Source of the DNA: Varroa destructor
Taxonomy: Eukaryota > Arthropoda > Arachnida > Mesostigmata > Varroidae
DNA: 64,000 nucleotides
Assembly (NCBI RefSeq): GCF_002443255.2
Contig: NW_019211457.1
Span: 35,842,105-35,906,104 of the forward strand
Reading direction: 5' to 3'
The notes under the pieces were generated by a model that was not told the DNA's origin, did not search any database, and saw nothing but the letters and a program-made list of their open reading frames with translations. Below are positions 23,266 to 37,710 of this stretch, one piece after another. Numbering within the stretch: position 1 is the first letter of the stretch; each line of letters begins with the position of its first letter. The translations under genes were made by a program, and so were the position numbers.

Positions 23266-26200
23266 CTGTTTTGTACACAAAAGGTGAAGAACAAGAACGA
23301 GGAGATCAAACAGATTCGTGGACCTTAACGTCTGGTACTACATTGAAAATGTATTATATGTAGTAGCTGGTTGAGTAGTAATTCTCATCTTTTTCTGCTG
23401 CTGCTCCTGGAACACTTTATTGACTCTGTAACGTACTTTTTTATTACTAATGATACTCTGCGCTTCCCTTTTTCGCGTTCAAATAAGTGTCGGAGCACCG
23501 TTGACCTTCCCCAAGGCGGCCGATAACTGCGTGCCCGCAAGTGCTACGGCTGCTGCTACTATTAAGTGGTTTTCGCTGTCGCCTGTCTGTCCTAATTCTC
23601 CATGGCCTCATACTGAGGCCATCAAATGAGTCGTTTTGGCCAGTTCCGTGATGACTAAAATAGCAATAGCGGCAAGGGCGATTCACCTCAGTCGACCAGC
23701 TCACCGACCAATAGGGAGAATGCGGCGAACCCCCAGAACGGAGAAATCATACTTTAGTGGTGTGGCGCGCTAACTCGCTAGCGGCGCATGAATCGTATCT
23801 GATAGATGACAGTTCGAGCAATACGCTTAACCGGAACGTGTAAGTTTCCGCGAGCGATAGTCAGTACCCTAAGCGGACCTGCGCCCGACACGGGTCGATT
23901 CAGGTGAGCGCAGTACCGGTGCCAGAGAAAACCCTCAGAAGCCATCTAGGCTTCGTACATTACCGACCGTCCAGCCGAACCGCTTGTCAGGGAGCCATTT
24001 GAAGCAAAAGGAAGACTCATCATTGATGACGCAGGACATTGGAATAATACTGGGCAACTAAACATCTTCTTTCGAGTCACCGCAGAAAACCAGATCTGAG
24101 AAGTATCCTCTCAGGGAAAGCGGGCGCATGGCATAGCCTGCGTTAATGGCTACAGGCAGGTCTATATGATTTGGGTCACACTAACGCGCTATTTATTGAA
24201 AAACGTGCAAACTCAGCCGGTTCCCGTGAAAACAAGTGGCTCTTGTACGCCTTCGTTGCGCATCTGTTTACACGATTATCTCGATGTTTTGTCTTTCGAT
24301 GGTTACCATTGCCAGTATTACAGGGCTTTTCGGACTGAAAGCCGCGAGTGTGATGATCTCCGCGCATCCCGAACAAACCAAATCAGAATAGTGTAGTGGT
24401 TCCGCTTATCTAGACACTGAGCTTTTTCAGATCCACGGGCCCTGTTTGACATTTTTTCAAACGGATCCGTCTTAGACTATCACCTGCGGTCTTCGTTTTT
24501 GCTTCATTTTGCATTCGTTCCCTTCAACTTCGGGTTGTAGCCTACCTTGGAGAAGTCAAGGTTCGACCCAATGCGGATGGACAAGCTTTAAAACCGCCTT
24601 CCTGAATGTCAATAATCATTTACCCAACTCACAGATTCTGTAGTATGACATGGCAGTCAAATACAGATCCCACTTTCAGTTACCAATAATGAGCGACAAA
24701 CGCATCGGTAAAATAATTGCTAACCTGAAATGGAAGTTGACCCAAGAGTCCATTATTTTCCTATATGAGAGGGAAGGTATTGTTAAATATTGAAAAGTGT
24801 CGTAAATATAACAGTTGCCTTCTAATGCTCACACTTGGACAATAACCTGTCGCTCTGTTCCGTGTTACGCTTCATCGATACATCAGTTCCGCGTATTTAA
24901 AATTTTTTGGCGTATTTTTAAGATTCGATGTTATGCTTTCTTCGATTACCAGCAGTACGGCCGAAGCATTTCGACCGTTGACACAGACATCAAGAAAGAC
25001 CTGCTTCCAGTGAGTTCCAGTTAACGCGTAGCTATCTGCCAATATCTGTTGCTTCGGGAGCACGTTGGCTTTTTCGTCTCACCAAATGCCGCGAGTGCTG
25101 TTGTTGTCGTTGTTATTTTCGACGGCCCTGTTGCGGTTATCCTTTTTCCATCTATCGTCGACGAAAATTCTCGTTTTCTTTCGCCCGTCTTTTTATCGCG
25201 GCAGTCGTCAGCATCCCGCAATCGCATCTTGTAGTTCCGTTACAGGGTTTTGCCAAACAGCTTTGGCGTGTTCATCAGATCAGTCTCGCATACCTATTTC
25301 GTTTACAATACGAACGAATATGAACGAGGTCATATCCTTGGCAGTCTGATCTCCACGGAATGCTACACATTTTACCAAGTTTGCTTTTTTTTTCTTAAGA
25401 GACGGTGCCAGTCGTGCTTCTCCTAGCCAAAGCTTTAAACACAGTAAATCTACTCCAAGTTTTTAGGATACTTCATCGTAAACTTCCAGGTTACCTCTAA
25501 AGGAACGTTTTTGCTGATCGTATGTAGCTCGGCATAGCAACATATTAAGTAGTAAAATTATGCGATAAGGGCAACCGGTACCAAAGTTGAAACAATTCCC
25601 TCTGGTCTATGTCTAGCCAAAAAAAGCAGCTAGTCGTCTGAAAACTCAATTTCTTCGAAGAACATCCGTCAGATTGTTCTCTCACAAACTTGTTGACAAA
25701 TTCTGGCTAACTTCACTACAGTGGTTTGTAATGGCCACCTTGGGCTTATCACTCGACCCGCTTACGTTTATGGCTTCACCTTACCATATCACGTTGTTTA
25801 TATTTTATCACGTTTTAGAATAATGGTTTACGGAAATTACTATTTGGTCTAATGTATCATAGCATATAAAAGTAAACACTCGATGCGTATTTTGCCGCAA
25901 TCGTTATTGATGTTTCCTACTATTAATTGTAAAAGTCTACGACACAATAGGGAGAAGTGTATTATTTCAGTGTCCTTAGGAAATCCATCTTGATTAGTAG
26001 GACATAAAGTCACTGTGATCGAACGTCTATTTGCGAATGAACTAGATTTGAGACAGAAATTTCCCTGCTTGTGATTCCGCGAGTCGTCCTCAGAACGTTT
26101 GATAATTGTTCACAGATACAGCCGTTCGTTCGTCCATAGACGCTAGGCGATTCACTACGATGTTTGTGAAACTCTCTCATCACTTGAATGCTGAAGTGGA

Positions 26201-27168
26201 CTGTCGTAGATGCGATACTGCTTGCGCTGAGACACGACCATTGGTGGCCAGCCCAGACAATTTCTATACCTGCCTCGGCAGGCTTGTTGTGTCGTAATTG
26301 TTATATGGTGAAAGAAGAATCCCGCGGGACTATCTACTAAAATTATTCCTACGAAAATCTTCTAGGTGCGAGGTAAACGCGTTCAAACTGTCGTTTGATT
26401 GATTTTAGTTATTAAGGCAAGTTTCAATATTGCAAACAGCTTTATTCCGTAAAGGGTCTAGGGTTTTCTATCACAAGTACGTAAAAAAGATTTTTTTTCA
26501 TCTTAATGACAGCTGTCTTCGTATAAACAATTCAGTGTTATATGCAATATTAGTCTAATCTTAATTATCTAATTCTAGCAAGGCTTGTTGTGACAGCTCT
26601 GTCTGCCTGGAAGGGAAAGCTGGGCTGTTGACAGGGCTAAATATATTACGTTAAAACAGTACGAAGCGTAACGTGATCACGATGCAGCAGATTTTGAAAT
26701 AGCAACAGGCCGGCAAATCTAGTCGATTAATGATTACGTACTGCGAAAAGCGTGACCGCTGGCGGTGACCAAGGCAGAAAGAAGTGTAAATGGGTACTCG
26801 TTACTACCTGATCAAAATTCTGTCGACACTCGTACTGTAGTCCAGGTCGAACGTATAACAATATGTACGTATACGATGGATTCGAGGCTCTATCCGTATA
26901 CACAATACGTCAGGGGTAAATTGCGTCGGGCCTATTACCTTAACTTAAGGGACATTGACTTCTAAACAAAATTAAAACGCCCATTTTAGAAATCTCATCC
27001 TATGGCAAGCACAGGCATTGCAGTTTTCGGCTAAAATATTTCTGAACGCGAAGACTAATCTAAAGTATCGACCAAATCCATCTATGCTCTACTCGAGCGT
27101 CAGCAGATCGGATGGGAAACTGACAGGTGTGCGTTGTTCTACCGCGATAAACACCAAAGTGAACCGAT

Positions 27169-27185
27169 AGAAGAAGAAGAAGAAA
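27169..27185. repeat. (AGA)5 trinucleotide microsatellite
   Basis: Five AGA units plus two bases, in non-coding DNA. Confidence 0.9.
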
Positions 27186-30100
27186 TGCCGTGATAAGAAC
27201 TGAATATGCCAAAAAATCAGTTTCAGTCAATTCACTACCGCTAGAGTCCTTACCAAGACTAGTACTTCAAACGAAGTGGACGAGAAATATAAGCTTGATA
27301 ACAAGCAAAAATGACAACAGAATAGGACGACGCTTCTAGCTTCTCCAAGCTGCTCCATTAGGCAAAATTACCTCCTTTGAATTAAGTTCTGGAAGATTTT
27401 CAGCACGTCCACCACTGGAAAATCACTCGCAAACACAGCCGTAAATATACGGACCAGATAAACAACTTAAAGCAAATGAACTTCAAGCATCGCCTGTGCT
27501 ACCTGTAGAAGTCAGAAGAAGGTTTGGATTTGGGACATTTATGTCTTTACTGAGGTCTTAAGTTGACCCCCACTACTATTATAAATATGGCACTCGTCAC
27601 TAGCTGTTATAAAAAGTTACGCACAATTGCGTCGTGACGGGTAACTGGAACAGTTTTTGTGTTATTTTAGTTACAGCGTGACTGAGGGCTGATATGTGTA
27701 TGTTATTCAGTCTACATCGGCTCGTTGGATATCTAATGGCTGCTGGAGTTTACGGCTAATTCTCAACGTTACAAAGATTCAATAGACAAGGGAAATCATC
27801 CTGTAGTATTGTATCATTTAGTTACCCATTATGTACTTAGAAGGCCATCAAAAATAGCTTTCGCTGGTTTCATAGAACGTGTTCAAGAGAATCTATTCCA
27901 CAAAAAGGAGTTTACGTCAACACCCATGCCAGTTGGTCTATTTGTGCTTTAGAGGTTAAAAGTGTCGGGGTTTTTGATGCAGGTTCGTGTTGGACGAAGA
28001 TAATGCTAGCTCACGCACACGTAGTGGTGTTGAGGAAGTAGGAAAAAACGCAGCTGGATGGTGAGTTATATAAATGAGAACAGAAATAATTAGAAGTATA
28101 CGGTAACAGGTGATACCTGAATAATGCGCAATCAGACAATGGACGTCGAAGTAGACGTTGACAAAATAGTGACTCACACGCCAAAATAAGCTCGTGAAGA
28201 TACTAGTCAAGAACAACATCAATTACCCTACAAATTCCGCTAAATTAACTAACACCACGGGGACGGATACATGTGCCATTAAACGCATGCGTATACTTCT
28301 TGATCGTGTGAAAACCGTACTTGGAGCGCATCCTATAAGTGTCCTCGATTGAGTGACTTGAGCGACTGGTGAACACGACTCGAAATTACAATCACGATAA
28401 AGAGACGAACGTATGATGATTGCGCACTCAGTATATTAACCAATGTAGTAGGTAAGTGTAGTTAATGACTTTTTTGGTGACTCGGTAAGTCTGTGCGCCG
28501 GTTGAATCTGTGGACACGAAGCATCCCCACATGAACAGCATTGATGCCTATTTTCAGCACCTATGTTGTTATATAGCCAATCAATAAATTGTAGATCTAA
28601 ACTGGTAAGGCAACGAACGCCAGAAATGAGATGACGGATATCAAGGTGAGACATTTGAACTAGTGCGGAGAAATCGGATAAGGTTATAAAGATGCATATA
28701 TTTAATATTAACATCTTGATTGTAGCGCACCGCAACGCCTAGTAGTACAATACGATCCGTATCGGCAGTGTGGGTACTGTCAAAACAAAGACCAGAAAAA
28801 CAAACGCTAGCCCAGGCTCGTTGACAGACACCCAATATACAGACAGTATGTGTAGTGAAGGCAAAGGGAACTGAACTTCAATGAAAGTACGTAGAGTATT
28901 TTGCAAAAACTAATCCGATATAATAACCTGCGGGACTTATTAATAATATAATTGGAATTATAGTTACACCAGCTGTGGCGTCCTCGATCGATCGACATTT
29001 AATGCGTTACGGAAATAGTATGTAAGTGTCATGAAGAAATTATGTGCGTCAGGAAGCAAAAACTCACTTATGCATCATGTGCATACTACGCGCACCAAGA
29101 AGCTTAATAATTAGATGATAATTAAGGATATAAGTCGGTATTGGAGTTCGAGATAGAATATGTCTTGCTGGAATCTAGATAGATGCGTTTTTTTTTACTG
29201 TAAATATGAAACAGGTACGCATGAATATTATTTAATCTATTATGATATACACTATGTATTAGATATAGATCATTCTGTATGCCTTCGACTTCTATCGGCT
29301 TTATGAAATGAAGTGTATAGAAAAAAGTCATCAGACTGGACGCAGCAGGACATGCTCCAGGCTGCAAGAGGCCTTCCAGTAAGATCTCTATTTGACGGTA
29401 CCGCTTTGCAAGTAATGTCTGCGTGCTTATCGAGAAGTGAGAACGAGTAGCGAATCGACACATTTGAGCTACAAGAGATATGTCAGTCTAGGGGCATGGT
29501 ACTTATAATAAAAAAAAAATGCTTCGTGCGCTTACTGCTGTCAATAGCCGTTAAAAATATGTTTGTAAAGAACAGGAAGATAGCCCGTGTGGACACCGGA
29601 CCAGGTTGAGATGACGCGAGTCTTGCGTGTAGGTTCGAAATTGCAGTGTTGCATATATGAACGTCCTGCGACAAAAAGAATGGCGCTGCTACAAGGGCGG
29701 AATAAGCCTTAATCGAAATTAGGTAGTTGTAGCTCATTGCAATATATTTTCGACGGGTACATTCAGTATTGTATTGTACAGATTATCTCTAGACCAAACA
29801 GAGCATGGTGGAAAGATCAATGAGTGCAGTAGAGAACATGTATATGCGTCTTGAGCGTCTGCCATACACTAATAATTCCAATAGTCATACCCAAAGTAAA
29901 AGCAGGCACTGTGGCCTTGTTCCGAAGCTACTTTCAAGGTTAAATTAAATTTGACAGATCTTTAACTGAATGCGTTTTGCATTTTGTGATCCCTGTGAAG
30001 AATTTACACAGTAGTGTTTTTAAGAGATTGTCTTGGACCAAATTTAAGATAGCAAAATCTGGCCACAAGAAGCTACCTGATAGTGGGCTCAGGCAATACA

Positions 30101-31231
30101 TGAATCTCTTGTACAAATAACAAGAATACGGGTTCGCCTTAAACGCATAAATGCGTCAAACAGAACGATACTAAGGTTAGTCGATACGGAAGCACAAAAT
30201 GCGATGACATCGTAAATGACATAGTACATCTGACAATAAAAAAAATACGCACTGATGCTGTGACACACACAAATATACCCTCAAGTAATCGATTGCCTCA
30301 GTTTAGAAATAGATGAAGCTTCTATAGCGACTTGCTACTATAAGCGCCCGTTGATTGCTACTTTGTTCCCTTCTATTGCCAATGGGTGCCATTCACTGGA
30401 CGCGTCGTACTTTTCTCGCACTTCCAGCTGAGAGGCAAAAAAAAAATCCTTTTCGCTCCTTTAATACTGCTTCGCTCTATCTGTTTAAGCGAGCAGCGTC
30501 GTCGGGCAATGCCGCTGGGTATGTCTCTCGCTTAAGTTGTCTTTGAAGTACGTGCATGTGTTTGTGTTGGATGCCCGTGCAGGGAGCAGTACGGTGCCCG
30601 CCTTGCAATAATGTCGGGAGTAAACGATGACTGAGGACGGAATAGTGAAACGCGTTGTTGAAGTATTTTCTTGAACAGTTAAGTAACTAGCGCGTATGCT
30701 TTAAATAACAGGAACAACGAGGGAGAACAGCGAGAAAGACATATGTAGGTAGCAGACGTACGAGCGGATCGCTCATAGTAGAGAATATGCAAAAGGAGGC
30801 TAAAAATTTGGTTGAACACGCTGGACAACGAAAAAGGTGAAACCTTGAGCCATGTTATTAAAGGTTTGTCAAAAGACAATCCTGCGAAATAGATGAATAC
30901 TTTCCTCATCTGCGACTCATAGTGAATTGGTGTCGTTAAGTTATCAGAACCGAGGCTTGCAATCTTCGTATTGACGGATCTGCATATAAACAGGAACAGC
31001 GGCATTCGTGAGCTATGAGGCGTAAATAATAGTGAAATAAATCTTGGAAAGGAGTGTATCTAATATACCTCTGGTAGTGCTAATAAAAGACAGAGGCTTT
31101 TTGGAAAAAGCAATTTTATGTACTGTTGCTTCATATGTCATAAGTATCAGTCTGATAGAGGAAACCATTCTGGGTACGCCATTGTTTGCTAATGTATTCA
31201 ATCATACCGACACCTGTTGACCGCAAGGCTC

Positions 31232-31270
31232 GTAGGTAGGTAGGTAGGTAGGTAGGTAGGCAGGTAGGTA
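31232..31270. repeat. (GTAG)n tetranucleotide microsatellite
   Basis: About nine to ten GTAG units with one T-to-C change at 31261. It is the longest tetranucleotide repeat in the window. Confidence 0.95.
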
Positions 31271-34200
31271 CAAGGGTAACTCAGCAATGTAAACATTGTA
31301 TTTTTTCGACCTAACCACAAAAGCAGAAGACAATCTTATTCATTGACTGCATGTTTAAAACTGCGCTTCTTAAGATAGTGCAGCTATAGCATCGCTACCG
31401 GGGAGTATGCGGACTGGGTTAGTAATGAACCGAGTCATAGGTTATCTACTCTTCCCTCCCCCGTACTTCTGTATATTGAGCAGGACAAACGGCTCGAAAA
31501 AAATTCCAGGTGTAGTCATGACGAATTTTTTTTTTCATTTATGTTTATTGCATTTTTTTATCTAACTATCAATATGCTGATAGTTATTTGACAACATTTA
31601 GCTTATATTATGATACAGAGAAAATAATGCAGCTTTTTTTTATGTATTTGCCTGCTACATAAAAATGTTTCTCTGCTTATATATATGTGTGTGATGAAAT
31701 GCAGGACTCCGTGCAAAAGACCTTAGGTAACTTTTAACTTAAATATAAAAAAACAAATATTCTTTTACGGACAATATATAATACAGTTAATTAAGCTTTT
31801 TTTTTTTCTGTGCTGGTAGTTCTGAACTTATGTTTAGACTAAGTTCAGTAAATCTTGTTTTTATGGATTATTGGTAGCGATATACGTTAAAATGCATTTC
31901 GTTCTTTACACGGGCAGCCCTGAACCTACTTCTGCTTACTATCCTTTTAGACTACTTTTAGAGCGCTTGTGTTACGAGTCCTGCAAAAACGTGTGGTCGG
32001 ATTGTCGGGTAAAGTCCATTACCTGCATCTATATCTGCGAGTGGGCCCGCGTTTCCGTGAGGATTTTTTCTTTTACGTTAGCATGCGTGAACAATAAGGA
32101 TATCGAATAAGACCGAATTTTGACATAAAGCAATGACAAACACTGCAGCTTGCTGTTCTCGTTTTTGTTTTATGGATGCTGTTTTTAGACTATGTTTTGC
32201 GTCCATTATGCGACATTATATGACGGAGTATACTTGAAGAAGAGAAGAACGGGCTCGTATTGTGGTCGCTGCTTTATACAAAATTGTATTAAGGCTAAAA
32301 ATAAGTCAGTTAAATCTATGCAATAGTGATCCCACTTCCTAAAATCACTCGTGTCTTTTTTTTAGAAAATAAGATACCTGCTTATATGCGGTTACAGAAA
32401 GGTACATACACAGAAACAAAATGAAATACGAAAAATACAATTTTGTTTCCGCTATAGTAAATAAAACTACAGTAGATAAGCAATTTTCTTATGGTATGGT
32501 TTTCATTAGGTTGACGCTTGTGCACTCTGTTATTGGCTGATCCTTCCATGTCGTATTATGTTTAGCTTGTCTATCGAGTATAGGCGGCAAGAGGTCCGGA
32601 TCGTAACTGTAGGATGGAACTTCGGATGTTGGTAGTGTGACGAATGAATCTTGCCTCACTGAGTGACCTCTATCTCCACCGTATTGGCACTTGCTATTAT
32701 CTGCATGCTGGCACCGATTTCTTTCTTAGATTTTTGCCCTCATGGATCGAAAGAACCCAAGACGGATCGCTTGAGCTACAATTGCTGACAAAAACTCACG
32801 CTCGGTCACATAGACCGGTGAGTTTACGTATACATTTTTAGCAAAAATCAGAAGGCCACCATTGATTTTTTGAACACGCGCCATCATAATTAGCCTTGAA
32901 CGTTCGTTTGGCTCGATGACCTCACCTTTGGACTTCAGGTGTTACCATCTGCAACGTGTCCATGTATAGAGGTTTACGTTATCGCCAGATTTCGATCTAA
33001 CATGTTTGCCGCTTCACATAGCTGTAACGTAGTCAAGAACCAATCACGTCTGTAATGTTGACACAATCTGCCACGTAAATCTCTTATCCGACAACGGTGG
33101 CCTTACCCTCAGAGTTAGTAATGAAAATTAGCGTTGGCTTTGCCCTCAGTGATTACTCAGAAGCTGCTCTTTTCTCACCTGATCAATTGATCAACTAGCA
33201 AGATAATGAATGAAAAAATCGCATTCGCTCTCATCATGTGATTTACTTTCATGAAGATCAGAAACAGCGGAAATGGCTAATTCTCACAAAAAAAAACAAC
33301 GTTTCCATTTGCCCCAAAAATTTGCACCGACGAAACTCTTTTTAACTATATTTATAGATTTGAAGATGCTATCGGCAAGATGCAATAGATGTCATTGTCA
33401 AGCAGGCAGTCTAGCATCCTCTGCTGCGGGCCGTATAGACGCATTTTAATAAGTCTAAATTGCCTTTTTTAATAGCATAATTGCACGGTACCCGAGTGTG
33501 GACGTATACTTTGGTACGAACGAATTTAATGCCGAACACACTTTACAAAATAGGGAGATAGTGAGGGGTCTAGAGAACAAAAAGTCAACCGTCTGTCCTG
33601 GTTGCCCTTAAGGTAACGCGTGAATGGCTATATTTTCTGCAACCTTATTATAAAATCGTATCATCAAGTTGAGAGAAGAAGTAGGTTTATTGTATACGAA
33701 CGTGCGATCACCCAAATGAGAACCTGTTTATCTGCTAATCGCAGAGACGTGCGAAATGGCCTAAGGAAGGTTAACGTAAACACCCTTTATTTAGTTATGA
33801 GGGCCGGTCTTCAAAAGCATTATTAACACAAACATTAAGCGTCAAACGACCAACAGTTAGCAGGCGAACTTTATGCAAAAACCATTACAGAACATGTCTT
33901 ACTTCACATACATTGTCCGGCTATGATGAACGCTTTAGTAATAATGTTCCTGCATAGCAAATTGTCGTTTTTGTTCATCAATCCAATATATACATTACGA
34001 TTTTGTTTTAGAATTTTTTACCGGACGCTCGAAATGTCTGTTGAATTCAAGGCGTATATTTTTTTTTGACATTTGAAGTGAGATTCATACCCTTTTGTTT
34101 TTAAATTTAAAAATTAATTCTTCTTTATTATTGATTTGGAGCGGTTTAAGTAGTCCTACGATAATTTGTTCAGTTCCTTTAATTTCGTTGATCCCCAACA

Positions 34201-34920
34201 GTTTTGAAAAATATGTGAAGGCTCGTCAGACTGATAACCTAGGAATTGAGACCTTTTGAAAAACTAAGCCTTAGGGAAGACCTAAATTCAAAACTCGATG
34301 GCTGTGCGTCCGACGACTGTTTACCCGTAACTAAAAAAAGGCATTAAAATCGATCTTAGCGTTAAAAATGTCCTGGCAAATTGGATCTTTATTTTACGTT
34401 CCAATTGGGTTTGTGGTCAATAGAAGTTAGGTAGATGATCAATGGCTCTTAAAATACAGAGAAGAAAGAGTCAGCTATCAAGATAGCGCCTAAAAAGCTA
34501 ATATATAATAATAATTCACTCTGTGATAAGAAAAATTAATTAACAACGAGCTACCATTTAATTATAGCTACAATGGAAGTCATTCAAAATGTCTTGCTCA
34601 ATGCAAAGAATTTGGCTCAGCAAGGTTCCCTGTTTAGCAAATTAAGTTCACGTGTGAGAAAAATTAAATATTAACTTTAAACTATGACAGGTTGATATAA
34701 TAATACACTGTTAATTGTAGATTATCTAAAGGCAATGTATATATTGTTGTTTTTTTCCTCACTAGCGGATTACCCGAACCTTGTGCGGTACTCATCTAAA
34801 GCCGCTTTCCCTTAGTAAACATTTTTCGGACTTCCTTAGTTAACTACCATTGAGATTCGCTTCTATTTAATGGCCAATCTTTTATGACCCTGTAGGAATT
34901 TCTTTTATATTCAATATTTC

Positions 34921-34923
<3 letters not shown>

Positions 34924-34951
<28 letters not shown>
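34924..34951. repeat. (TA)14 microsatellite
   Basis: Fourteen uninterrupted TA units in very AT-rich DNA. Confidence 0.95.
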
Positions 34952-36400
34952 CTGGTGTATATATTTGAACACATCAAAAGGTTTTTAAAATATTTGCTGT
35001 CAATTTATTTGCGAGCCCCTCATCAGATGCTCATCAGATTGAAGAAAACAAAAGCAATTTGCTGATTTCATTAACAAGAACTTAAAATTTCAACCGAAGT
35101 TATAATAACACATTAATATGTTATGTATTCCTCATCAAATCGTCGTAGCCTTATAATTTAGCTATTTTTTGTAGCTGGTTCTATTCTGAGGGACTCGTGT
35201 GCTTTTAAAGCACCTTTCATTGTCAAAGGTACGGTTATGAATTTTATTACCCAGCGATTAGAGGAGGTGATGATCTATTGAAGCCTGGTTCGGTACCTAT
35301 AATGGGTGCAAAGTGAGGCCAAAAGGATCTCCAAGTCAAGCATTTGTAAGGCGATTTTCACATCCTTTGAGACGCGTTTCCTGGCGCTGTCTTTCAAGAA
35401 AGATCACCTTGCTTTATTTATCAGATTTTTGTATAGGACAGTCTCGGCCATGCCAAACTTGGCCATATCTACCCACTGGTTCGTTCTCTTGAAGCATTTC
35501 CCAATGTATAAGACCAAAAAAGTCTCAGTATTAAGAACAGTTTTTTCTTTTGCAGTGTCACCAAAGGAAGTGCTTCAGTGTCTGAAGTCAGGACTTAATT
35601 TTGTTCACTGCATAATAAGATTATAATGGTTATAGAAGAGAGAGAAAGAGCACTTTTGAATGTAACATAGAAACAAACAAATAAGGATAGATAAAAGCAA
35701 AAGGGAACATTGAAAACTAGAGTTACTTACGGCTTGAGGACACTCGTCGCCATTTGAGCTTAGTCCGCTAAAACACCGCATTGTCGAGCTTACGGTTAGA
35801 AAGAGATTAAAGCCAATAGGTAGCTGCGAGGTTATATTTACAACTGTCATTACTGCAATAACAACGTTTGTGCTTGGAATAAAAAAATAATGTTGTTTTT
35901 AATAATGAACAATATGCGTCAAACGATCATACAGAATCAATAGATCATGTTTAGTCTGGTGCACAACTTTAAATGGCACATTTCCAGTAAAACTCATTGA
36001 TAAAAGATTTCTATCCTAGAGACGAAGGACTTAGTTTTTCTTGTAGAGATTTTGAATATCCCAATGAATTTACATCGATCTTATCAGTTTGAACATATAG
36101 TTAACCATGTTGACTACTGACGTTAGTGACTTGACTATCGATGCCGTCTAGAGAAATAAAAATTTTTAATATTTTTGTATAAGTATAATGTTGAGAAAAA
36201 GAAACGCATTAGTGTATGACAATAACCTCTCGTTATATGAAAGCATGACAGGTCAAAGGAAGTAAGAGTGCACATGGCAGAATGTACTATGAAGGTTGGA
36301 GCTGCTATGTAATCTGCTTTGGCTGACGAACTGTCCAGGAAAAAACCCATCGAAAAAATTATTAGCCCCAACGAAACCATCATCTATCTGTTGGACGGTA

Positions 36401-37710
36401 CGCTTCCGTCAGGGTCATTGATCCATCGATAAGTGACAGGCGGATGGAGAATTAGCGAGCAAAGAATGGTGTTTTCAGATGATGACTGATGCGCTCTTTT
36501 CTCCTTTGAACTATCCCACCGACCGCAAGATCGGGAGGAGGTTTAGGGTTGAGGCTTAAGATCTTCTAATCGGAGTTAGCTTTTTATCATGGAACGACTG
36601 GTTGCGCAGTGGACACGAAGAAGGAACGAGGCGAGAGCAAGAAGGTGGACAAAAACTTGGGAGCATATTGATGTCCTCGGAAGTGCCGCTTGAGTTCACA
36701 TTAGATCCTCACGAGAAGATGAGACCTCTCTAGTTGGGTTGGTCGGCTATTTATCTTCGCAGCTATCTCTTAAGCTACGTCTCGAATTCAGAGGACTGCT
36801 AAGGGACCTGAGCGGCTGGGCCAACCTGAGTCTGAACCCTTCGCTCAGGCCGTGATTTTGACACTAACATTCTTGAGCTACAACGTTCCCTACGCTGTGC
36901 TGTAGCGGCTTGCCAACGCTGTGGGCTGCCGCCGCTGAAGCCGTTATGAGTAAGATTGCGAAGCGCTTTCTTGGTTCAGCAAAACTTGCGTTCGGTTCGC
37001 TAGCTAGCTTTGCATTAGGACCTAGGCACACGGCGCATGCTTATAGAAAAGAAACGCAGAATGCAAAGAGCGATGGCGGCGGTAGTACAGAAGCTGCCTA
37101 GCGAGCCCCCAACGACGGCTGGCTGTACCGTAGGTTAGTAAGCTCTCGCGGCACTTAAGAGCAAGTGGGTTTCCTTCGGCTTAGGAGAACGAGAGTGGGG
37201 GCATTAGGGCACTCGTACAACCCATACGGGTCCATCCACACCGTTCCATCATTGCTTACATCTACCAACTCTAGTCTAAGCGCGTGTATTTTGAAGTGTG
37301 TAGCTGGTGTGAAACTCTATTTTTCGCCACAGACGCTTTCCGGTTCACCCTTCTCCCTAACGTATTTGGACATTTTCGGGACAAAAGTGGATTCTTTGTC
37401 CGTTCAGTCAGGGCTCCTTATTTCGACGAAATAAAGGAGCTACGTCTACCGAGCACCCATGGCCTGCACGAACCGTTGCCACAAGCAAATGCCTTATTAC
37501 AGTTCCGCACTCCCAAGCCAACATTATATACGGCCTATTTTACCAGCACAAAACAACGCTGTGTCTGGTCAGCGACCAGGGCTCGGTTTAACACAAGGAT
37601 AGTAAGGATCCTTCATTTATGTGATGGCCCTTTTGCCCCTGCATTGCTACACCTTATCCCAAGCACAATTTGCGTTTCAAAGCTTTTTTCCTTGTGTCAG
37701 TGACCTGCAC
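36401..37710. other. GC-richer patch with an unsupported 139-codon frame
   Basis: Composition rises relative to both flanks. Plus-strand frames include 63 codons at 36910 (Ala-rich), 89 at 37165 and 139 at 37284-37703. The last two overlap in different frames, so at most one could be real. The 139-codon frame begins Cys/Phe-rich and has no motif I recognise. Splice sites are not evident. It is an island of unknown role. Confidence 0.2.

Larger units (their letters stand above)
22300..24420. other. CpG-rich patch, possible promoter/first-exon region
   Basis: GC reaches about 57-62% in the stretches I counted (22441-22500 and 23881-23940). On the minus strand a 75-codon frame starts at 22540 with an Ala-rich segment near its N-terminus. 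A full CRE-like TGACGTCA lies 210 bases upstream of that ATG, and an AP-1-like TGAGTCA lies inside the frame. A second candidate start exon lies at 23207-23265. No protein family is recognised and most open frames here are overlapping. It is a plausible regulatory island, unproven. Confidence 0.3.
24421..36400. other. Long AT-rich stretch without recognisable genes
   Basis: About 12 kb in which open frames are short (113 codons at most), overlapping and unrecognised. The segment 25,020-25,350 has three overlapping frames of 61-94 codons, caused by a GTT/GTC-rich patch low in stops. Microsatellites lie at 27169, 31232 and 34924. A TCCGACAACGGT near 33,087 recalls the SDNG of integrases, but its context does not hold up. 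I see nothing else. Confidence 0.6.

Noticed and set aside
25021..25349. Three overlapping frames of 61, 68 and 94 codons
   Set aside because: They use the same DNA in different frames over a GTT/GTC-rich patch low in stops. None has a known motif or splice context.
30355..30546. Frame ending in GNAAGYVSRL, like the linker between gypsy RNase H and integrase
   Set aside because: The spacing from the upstream Trp is wrong and no RNase H motif precedes it. It is probably chance.
33087..33098. TCCGACAACGGT, reading SDNG as in integrase cores
   Set aside because: Neighbouring residues in that frame do not fit an integrase, and no other integrase or RT motif is found nearby in order.
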